The position numbers and the translations under genes are program-made. Under the pieces are notes generated by a model. That model did not search any database and was not told the origin of the DNA. It was given only the letters and a program-made list of their open reading frames with translations. DNA of 64,000 nucleotides. Source: Eutreptiella sp. 'Long Island Sound 2002' (Eukaryota; Euglenozoa; Euglenophyceae; Eutreptiales; Eutreptiaceae). Position 1 is the stretch's first letter; each line of letters starts with the position of its first letter. Where the stretch lies: positions 155,018,352-155,082,351 of the forward strand of contig OZ038381.1 of NCBI GenBank assembly GCA_964036045.1, in the 5' to 3' direction. Shown here piece after piece: positions 8,458-17,400 of the stretch.

Positions 8458-11400
8458 GTGCCGACTTCTGAGTGCATGTCAGGCAGACTTGGAGATAGGG
8501 GGCGCACTTAGCGCAGTGCGCGTGCAGTGCAACTATTTGGGCGTCTGGCCGTACTAGACCCATACTTCGTGATACTAGGGGCATCATTGTTGTTTCATGG
8601 TAGGTTTTGATGCTTCTTTCACATTGGGGATATGGCATTTTTGGATCCTCACCCAGTTTCACCCATTCCCACTCTTTTTCGCACTTTTTTGCTCATTTCC
8701 ACCACATCCACTCTAGGTTGACTTCTCCCCACCATGGGCACCCTGAGAAGGCAGGGGTTCAATGGTACACACTCCTTTCTGTCCCTTCGTTTGCCTTCGT
8801 TGTATGTGTGCAAAGTGGCAAAGAACCATTTTGTCTCAGGAGGACAAGCACACATCGGGCGGCCAAAGATTCCATAGGGAAGTGGAAGCATTGAAGCAAT
8901 GGAAGCATTGAAGCAAGTCCCATCATTTGATACAAGGACGCTATTAAGGCTAGTGTAACTACCATGTACATCAGAGAAAGTGTGTTCATGGATCAGATAA
9001 CATGCAAATTTGCCCCATCTGAACCTCCATTGCTAACAATGGTGCCAAAACGGTCCCATTGTGCATGATGTCCTTTGTGAAGGGAAGGTAGCTTGCGACT
9101 GTCTTGAGCTAGTGTAGTTTGGATCACCCAATTTTAAGGGCGTTTGGAAGGTGTGTGGTTTTGGGGGCGGAATCTGGTGTATAAGTAGCGCGCAGTGCAA
9201 GGACGCCCCCATACCCTGTGGCCGTCCTGGACGAAACTTGGTCAGTTGAACCATGTTTGCACAAAGCAAACGCCGTGGGCAAGTTTCTGCAAGAACAAGA
9301 TTTGTGGGCGCGTGCATGAAGCCGACCCGGAGGGGAGGGGGGTTCTCTGCTCATAATAAATAGGGAGCGTTAGGACACCGGGCGCTTGCTGAACACGCTT
9401 TTGATTTTAGGCCCAAGTGGTGCTGTCCAACTGTCCCGCTTTGGGGTCCCTGATGCAGGCGCAACAGTAGATGTTACATTCTGCGTGCAATTTGAATTTG
9501 GTGTTCGGTGTTATGCTCTGCAGGGATTTGGCTGCTCGGCTGGAAGTCTAGGATACTCGCCAAAAAGCAGTGGGCCGGGCAGGCGCCCCGCGAACACCCA
9601 TCAGCCAGGGGCCGTAGATGTGACAATGAAAAGGCCCAGTGGCAGTCGCCAACCCAAATAAAGTATTGCACAGATGCTGGATGCATCAGCTGATGATGTG
9701 GTCAAAGGAGAAGCGGCAGTGAGGGTCACTCTCCTTTTTGTCCAGCTTCTATCCAGCCCCCACTCTTGCCTGTGACAGGCCCAAGGGTTTGAAGATGACC
9801 GCACATGGGATTTGTGTGTGCGGGGACTGTTTCGACAGGTGCACAGGGACGTACTGCCCCCATACACCCCCGGCAGAGCAAGTAATTTTGACACCAACCT
9901 TCTGTTCATGGCTGCTTGTACAAAGGGAACCCACACCCACAAGGGGGGCCGCACTGTGCTCACCCGGAACATGCGTGCCGAAATAGACACCCTACTCCTG
10001 TCCCATGACGTGGCCCGACATAGAAAACCCATTCGGGTTTTCACAAGGAAGGGGGGCCAAAACCACTGGGAATGCACTTGAATGGTGATGCACTGTTGGA
10101 TGAGTAAACCATGAAGGTGACTTTGTGAAAGAAGCAAAATATGCATTGAGTGGTTGATGAAAAGGTTTGAGCCACGAAACGGAACCCACTTTCTCGCCAC
10201 TGTGCCCTGGATGAATGGAACAATGGCCTGTGGCTCAAGCTGTTTCTGCGACTGATGCGCGTGTGGGATGCCGAAATGGGCCCGAGCCACCCGCGCCACT
10301 AATTTTGGCACCGCTTGCGTGCAATTTGCAACAACGTGTGCAACAACACGCGCAAATCGGGACAAGGCGGCCTCAATTGAAGAAAAACCATTGTTGAATC
10401 TGAGCGCTTTCCTTGTCCACTGCCATGCACCATGGCTGTGCGTGAAACCGTCAGTTTCCGCGGTGGAGGCAGAGAGCTCAGCGCAACAGCCCAGCACCAC
10501 CAAGAAAGGTGGTTGGGGCCAGAGTCAGGGGTTAAAATATGCAGCACATCTTCGTGTTAATAGTAGAGGGTGCTTTCTCATTCTGGCCACACACCTCAGT
10601 AAGGCGAAATGTGAGTGGCGTTTGGCCCATCAGAATGTCATGCCCTGCATGACAGAGCAGCTTCATCATTCAACCTACACCACCATTGCCGTGTACAGTG
10701 AACTGTCATACCATGATGCAATGCCCCATCATCCGTTCGTCAGGCAATACTCAATCTTTTGTGGCCTCCTCTCCTCTCCTCACAGACAATTGTTGGCGGG
10801 TATTTGGGGGAAAGATGCACCCTTGTGAGAGGTGTCTGGGGGAAGTGAGCCAGATAAATGCTCTGCTTCCCTCCACGGAAATATACATGGACGTTAAGCT
10901 AGTGTACACTTTTTCCTTTTCTGCTTCTCTGCTTGCTACGAGCCTGTAAATGAAGCTCTGTTGGGGTGGTGCTTCCGTTGGATGTAGTTTGCTGTGCCTG
11001 TCGTCTACTACAACGATGCCTGTGGTTTGCTACAGATCCTTGGTACTGTGCATAGCGCTGCGCTCCCACTGCTGTTGTGGCTGCTGTACCTCTCCGTTGT
11101 CAACCTTGGCTCCATGGTCATCAACTATGGCTGGGAGTGGCTTACACTGGAGGCCGGCTTCCTTGCCATCTTCCTGTGCCCAATCCTCACCCGCAGCGCA
11201 AACCCCGCCAGCGTCCCGCCCCCGGCCATCGTCCTGTGGCTATTCCGATGGCTTGGTTTCCGTGTCATGATCGGCGCTGGCATGAGCAAGCTCGGCACAG
11301 GGTCCAGTAAGTGTTGGCAGGTTGTGCCGAGCCCTTTGATGTTGCTGTCCATCGAGCACCCCAAGCCTTTCACCCCAGAATTCATCAGGTCCCCTTCAAG

Positions 11401-14400
11401 AAAATCACCTCGAAGAGAGGTTGTTAGATCAAGCGCAGGCGCGGGTGTCGTATACCCCCCTTTTTTGGGGTCATTCGCGTAGCATACCCCAAGGCATGAT
11501 ATTGGATGTCCAACCCCTCGTAAAATCCTTATTTTGCCGACTAAGACAAACCCCCAAATGGATTTTTTGATTCTGAGGCCTCTATCCCCTAAAACTGGAT
11601 ATCACTTTTTTGAGGGGGGGGATGCAGGCCGGGGTGGGGGGTCAAAAGTTTGTGGTCAGAAGGCTCCAAGCAGTGGGGAGGCACATCGCTGTCACAATAA
11701 GCCCCGATCGAATGGTAATGTAGCCGACTGCGACTTTTTGGTTGGCGGTTCGAATCCTTGGCGCCGCCGCCATTTTCCCCCGACAGGGGTTCGAACCGCC
11801 GACCAAAGAGTTTGCGTTCGGCTGCATCACCATTCGACCACAGCTTACCCCGAGGGGGCGCACTTAGCGCAGTGCAACTATCTGGGCGTGTGGCCGTACT
11901 AGAGACCCATACTTTGTGATACTAGGGGGGCATCATTGTTGTTTGAGGGTAGGTTTTGATACTTCTTCCACATGGGGGATATGGCATTTTTGGATTTTCA
12001 CCTAGTTTCACCCATTTCCACCCCTTTTCACACTTTTTTGCTCATTTCCGCCACATCCACTCTTTCCTAGGTTGACTTCTCCCCACCATGGGACCTCGAG
12101 AAGGTAGAGGTGATGTATCCATGTTGTTTTCCCCCCATCATGGTGACCCCGAGCATGCACGGCTGATGTTGGACCTCAGTATCATGATCAAGGCCGAGGG
12201 ACAATCTAGCATCCTCTCCAAGTGCTGTATCACTTCCAAGTACTATAATCGAAGGTGACCTCACGGGCTTGATCAATGCCAAGGATCCTTCGTGCTAGCC
12301 AAGACGTACCATGCCGTCATCCTGAAACAGTCGGCAGCGGGGCTATGCTAGACGGCCATAGATAGATAGATAGATAGCGTAAAAGTGAGTCACAAGGAGC
12401 GGTAGTTTGTCATGAGAAGACAGCTGATAGGTGGGGAGGTCGGTGAAGAGAGCTGAGCATGAGGTTGGTGGGGGCTCGAAGGGAAAACAGACCCCTCCCT
12501 TTGAGAGATCTGCCCCCACCTTCCCAAGCTTAATCTCAATCTGCAATCACCCAAGAACATTCAGATTGAGTGTGTCTGAGAAGCCACATCTTAGTTGTTC
12601 AGGTCCCGTCAAACATTCTGTTTGGGACACAGCCAATCAACAACTTGGTTGAACTCAAACAATTCAGTAAATCACGCCGAAGAGAGGTTGTTAGATCAAG
12701 CGTGGGCACAGATGCCATACGCCCCCCCCCCCCCCCTCCCCTTTTTGGGGGTCGCGTAGCATACCCCCTGTCTAACCCCTTGTAAAATCATTATTTTGCC
12801 CGACAAAATGATCCCCTATGGTTTTTTTGATCTTTAGTCCTCTACCCCCCAGAAACTGGATACTACATTTGGGGGGGGGGGGTCAAAAGTTTGTGCTCAG
12901 AAGGATTTGAACCAGGGTCGGGAAAAAAAGAGCTGACGAGTTGGTCACCTCTAGCCGGCGATCGTCAGCCGGGATTCGAACCGACGCTAGTCCAGTAATC
13001 AGCCAGGTGTGCTAACACTCAACCGCTGACTGTTCCTGTAGGTTTATGACTCCCCACTGTTTGCGGCTGTAGTCGCCACTGAGAAAGCCAAACTGCGTGT
13101 TTCTGCCTGCCTGTCTGCCTGCCTGCTTGCCCGACTGACTGCCTGACTGACTTCTTCCCTGACTGACTGACTGATTGGCTGATTGTCAGCCTCTCTTCGA
13201 GGTGCCTTGACGAAGGCAATAGAATTACATCATGGCCTTCTGCAACACAGCCTCCTGCCGCATGAAAGGTGCCTTTTCGGTCGCCGGAACGTTCTGCGGA
13301 ATGTTGCATTCTTCTTGCCAGAACAGGGGGTTGAGAGGAGGGAACACAAGGGAAAACATGTTCCTTTTTCTCTGTATTCCTTGCGGCTTTCCCTCCTTCC
13401 CCTGTCCCCCAGAGTGTGGCACCCAAATTACTTGCTGGGCATCCTTGAGCACTGCACAACTCCAACGCCATGTGAATAACCCCCCTCAGATCTCTGATAC
13501 ATACCATACATACACACCATTCCTCAATTACCCCTGTTCGCTGGCCCCTCCCACACATTGGTCCCAAATATCTGTCCTCACCGAATCTGCTGCCCTGTAC
13601 TTGTTTCTGTGGTGTTTTCTGCAGGAGCTCACGTGCACCTACACGCACTACTTCACCCAGCCCATGCCCAACGCTCTCGCATGGCTGGCGCACCACGGGC
13701 CTGCAGAGTTCCATGAGTTGGAGGTGGCGCTGACGTTCTTCGAGCAGTTGGTACTGCCATTTCTGATCCTCGTCCCTGTGCGGGCAGTACGCATTGTGAC
13801 GGCGCTGCTAGAAATGGGGTTCCAGGTTCCTGACCCTTCCCTTGCTCAGATGCACCATGCCATAAGTAAGATTGACCGGTGGGCAGCGTTGCCAGGGCCA
13901 GCAGGTTGGTGGGGCGCAGACCATGAACATATCTATGGGGTCCGATGTATGCAACCTTGCTTTGCTTAGTATCCACATGCCTGGCGCTACTGGTACGCAT
14001 GCCTGGCGCTACTGGTACGCGTTTTGTTGCATGTATGAAGCACAACAGCAACCACTTGGCATCTTGCAGCCATGTTGTGCCATGTTGCTTGTTGTTGCAC
14101 CTGCTGGTTTTTCTTTTTCCTGAGGGTTCAATCTTTCCTGAGGAGTGGTCCAAACGCTCGAATTCCCCGAGCTCAGGTGTTGCACAGCACACGAGTGCGA
14201 TCATGTCCGTTTTGTTCTGCTTTTCCGGAGTTTCAAAGAAGGGGAAGTCAGGTTTTCACCTCAGGGGGGTGGTGGTCAATACAGCCCTAGGGGGGTGGTG
14301 GTCAATACAGCCGTGGGAGGTGTTGGCTGAGTCATGGGCGCTGCGTACTTTGAAAGCAGCGTCCATTGATATGATCTATGCGCCCCCCTTGCTCGTGGCG

Positions 14401-17400
14401 CAGATTTATAATAAGCGCAATTCACATTGGGTGCTGCGCTTGCGCTTGTTGTTGGTTTCCCCAACACGTACTTTCTTGTGCCTCGTGTTCGATCCGCTGT
14501 GTTACAAGCCGTACATAGCGGGTGCAAACACCGAGGAGTTGGCAATAGTGAACCTCATTGCCGAACAAGAAGGCATTAAGGCAAGGGCGCAGAAGAGGTG
14601 GGACAAGTTTTTGGGTGAGTTCGGCAGTGTAGCTTTTGCTATAGCCCCCCTCTACTCCACCTTCCTACATCAGGACGACGGTGTGAGCTGCCATCCTGCC
14701 TGCCTTCTGATGCTACATTGCCTTTTGTCTAGGCGTGTTGTCAACGGTAGCATCCAACTTCCACAAGACAGATTGTGGTTGTTGCGTGAGATTGCACAGG
14801 CAGCTTTGCACTATCGCAATTCTCCGCATGCCCCCCCTATTGAGACCACACCCAGCTGGGCCTTGGCACGGATGTATGCTACGCCCTATTGTTCACCCAG
14901 CCGTTCGTCGTGCTTTTTTTGCGACGACACAGCCCACATCACGTGCCCTGAATGTGGAGTTTATCAGTGTGCCCTGCATGCTTCCGGTTTCTGTCCCTCG
15001 GAGATATGTGTGGCATTGCACAAATGGAGAGTGCAATTTACTGCCACACTGGCATGCATTGTGTTGGCATTCGCCTTGCGTGACCGGCTTGTGGTTGACA
15101 AGCCGCCTTCTGTAGATGAGGTCCGTCCAAAGGTGGTGATCCGTGGTGAAGAATTTTTTGTTCCAGAGCATTACCCCAAAGATGCCTCTGGGAAATTGGA
15201 GTATGACAAAAATCTAATCAAAGAGTTGGAAGAAAAGACCACGGGCGTGCTTCGCAACATGTGCAAGCACAACCCTCCCTCTGCACAACCCACATGCAAA
15301 GATAAGAAGTCGGACCTCATCTACAAGCGCGTGTTTTGCGACTTCATATAAAGCACACGTGTGTGCACCTCATATATGTATATGAGTGTTGGACGGGGGG
15401 GGGGGGGGGGGGGGGGCTAAACCCCCCTGTTTGTTAAACTAGCAGCCGATTTCCGAATCCTGGAAGCGTCCGACTTCCGCCCTGATTTCCGAAAAAATAT
15501 GGTCTCCTACCCCCCCCCCCTAACCCATACATATCCGAAAAGCCCATTTCTTGGAGATTTCAAAAAGGTACAACATACCCCCCCCTACGGAACAACATTT
15601 TTCCGAAAATCAGCCCGGACCGAAAAATTCCCGCAAGTTCGCCACCTATGCACAGACAGCCCAAAATCATGGAAGCGTCCGACTTCCGCCCTGATTTCCG
15701 AAAAAATATGGTCTCCTACCCCCCCCTAACCCATACATATCCGAAAAGCCCATTTCTTGGAGATTTCGAAAAGGTATAACATACCCCCGCCTACGGAACA
15801 GCATTTTTCCGAGAATCAGCCCGGACCGAAAAATTCCTGCTAGTTCGACGAATAGACCCCCCCCCCATATATCCAACACCCATATATATATTTATGATAT
15901 AAAAGCTCCTTCTTTTCTTGAGCCTCATTTTATTTTTGCTGACCTTGCAATACACGGTTTGGCCCGGGTCGGGGCGCCACTTACACAAGTGGCCTGGAAT
16001 AGACCAGGGGGCACCATGCCCTTAAACATAAATACCACCTACCGTTGACCCCCCCCCCCCATAAACTTGGTGTTTTTTGTTCAAATTCAAGTCCAAATTT
16101 GTCACTACCTAGTAACCTGGTAAGGGAAAATTTTTTAAATTTTTTGCTTTTTTTACCTAGTAAAAAAAATTTTTTTTAAAAAATTTTTTTACTAGGTTTT
16201 GCTACATTTTACTAGGTTTTGCTACGTGCATACTAGGTTTCACCAAATGCCCGGCTACCCCCCCCCCCCCCCCCCAAAGGGCTCAATTGATGGGTCCCGC
16301 AAAATCCTACTGAGACTGACCCCCAGGCCCCGGAGGTGACCTGGACCCCCAAATTCGCCAAAACATGAAAATGGGATTTTTGGAATCAGCGTGTCAAGGG
16401 GGTTCAGAAAAGTCATCATTTGCTATGTATTTGGTGCAAAAAAAAAATTGTCCATTTTCAATGCTGAAAAAAGTTTTTTCGGCCCTTTTGGTGCCAGAGT
16501 TCATGGTCCTGACAATTGAGCCCTTTTCCCAAACTCCCGGCCCCAGGTTTTAGGGGCTCTATGGACCCCCCCCTCCCCCCCTCCCCCTGGAGTTGAAAAC
16601 CCGATTTCCCACGCTTCTCTCCAGCTCAGCAGGGGAGGCGTGGGTGCCCAGCACAGGCGACCACCCACAGCACCTCATTCACCTCCACAATTGGGGCATC
16701 CTAACAGCATTGCGCTGCCAAAAGCTGCGAGGGGAGATTGCGGGCATGCAGGTGGGGATGTCCGTCAGCGGCGCCACAGCGCTGAGACGCAGTGGTGCAG
16801 GGGAGGGTTGGGCAGCAGTACTGCCGGCTGACGGCGGTTGAAGGTTAACCGGCGGCGATTGTGGCAACCGTCGGGGTCTCACCTGCAGGCACCCACGGAT
16901 TTTGCAGTTTCGGTCCAATACCAGTTTGACCACACTCGCTAAGGGAACCTTCATATAATGAAAGAGGTGTTGGCATGTGATCGACTGTAGTAACCGAGAC
17001 ACAGATATTGGCTGTTTGTTGGCCATGGTTAGTGGTGATGTGAACCACTATGCTCCTTAATGAGCTCAGTGATTGTTATGGCAGATGCCTCAAGGGAGAG
17101 CACAGTAGATATTACGCAACTGCAGCGCGGAACTACAGGGCGTTGGTGACTAAGAAACCCCAAGCATCCCAAGCACCCCAAGCATCAAGTGAATGGTACA
17201 GCCGACACCATGGGACCGAACCCACTGCGGGGAAGGCACTAGAACAGACGCAACAAGCCCAGAGGTACCACGGGTGAGTCCAGGTTTGTGCACCTACACT
17301 GTGAACCCCTACCTGCCCGCAGCCAGCATGAGTGCACATCACAAGAGCACACCACAAGCGCGGTATCCCTGCACATCGCACCGAGTCTATGCCACGAAGA

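Larger units (their letters stand above)
8458..11035 (+). other. LMF intron 1 (2578 bp)
   Basis: A GT...ACAG intron. It contains repeat A copy 1 near its left end and an unrecognised open segment at 9780-10081. The rest shows no recognisable feature. Confidence 0.8.
11321..13624 (+). other. LMF intron 2 (2304 bp)
   Basis: A repeat-dense intron with repeat B (two copies), repeat A (second copy), an inverted pair of tRNA-like sequences, a third tRNA-like sequence and two microsatellites. It ends TTTTCTGCAG. Confidence 0.85.

Noticed and set aside
9601-10503. 300-codon minus-strand open frame in intron 1
   Set aside because: It lies antisense to the LMF intron, has no recognisable domain, and a more protein-like segment lies on the opposite strand at 9780-10081.
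11036-11306. Ending exon 2 at the GTAAGT donor
   Set aside because: It leaves a 1-nt overhang that cannot join exon 3 in frame and loses the conserved SKCWQ|ELTC junction. Kept only as a possible alternative donor.
11697-13035. Functional tRNA genes
   Set aside because: B-box-like motifs are present, but the T stems mispair and no clean cloverleaf with an anticodon stem can be drawn. Treated as tRNA-derived repeats.
13232-13969. 245-codon plus-strand frame running into exon 3
   Set aside because: Only 13625-13825 matches the LMF family. The upstream part is intron sequence that happens to be open, and the CTGCAG acceptor at 13624 joins exon 2 in frame.
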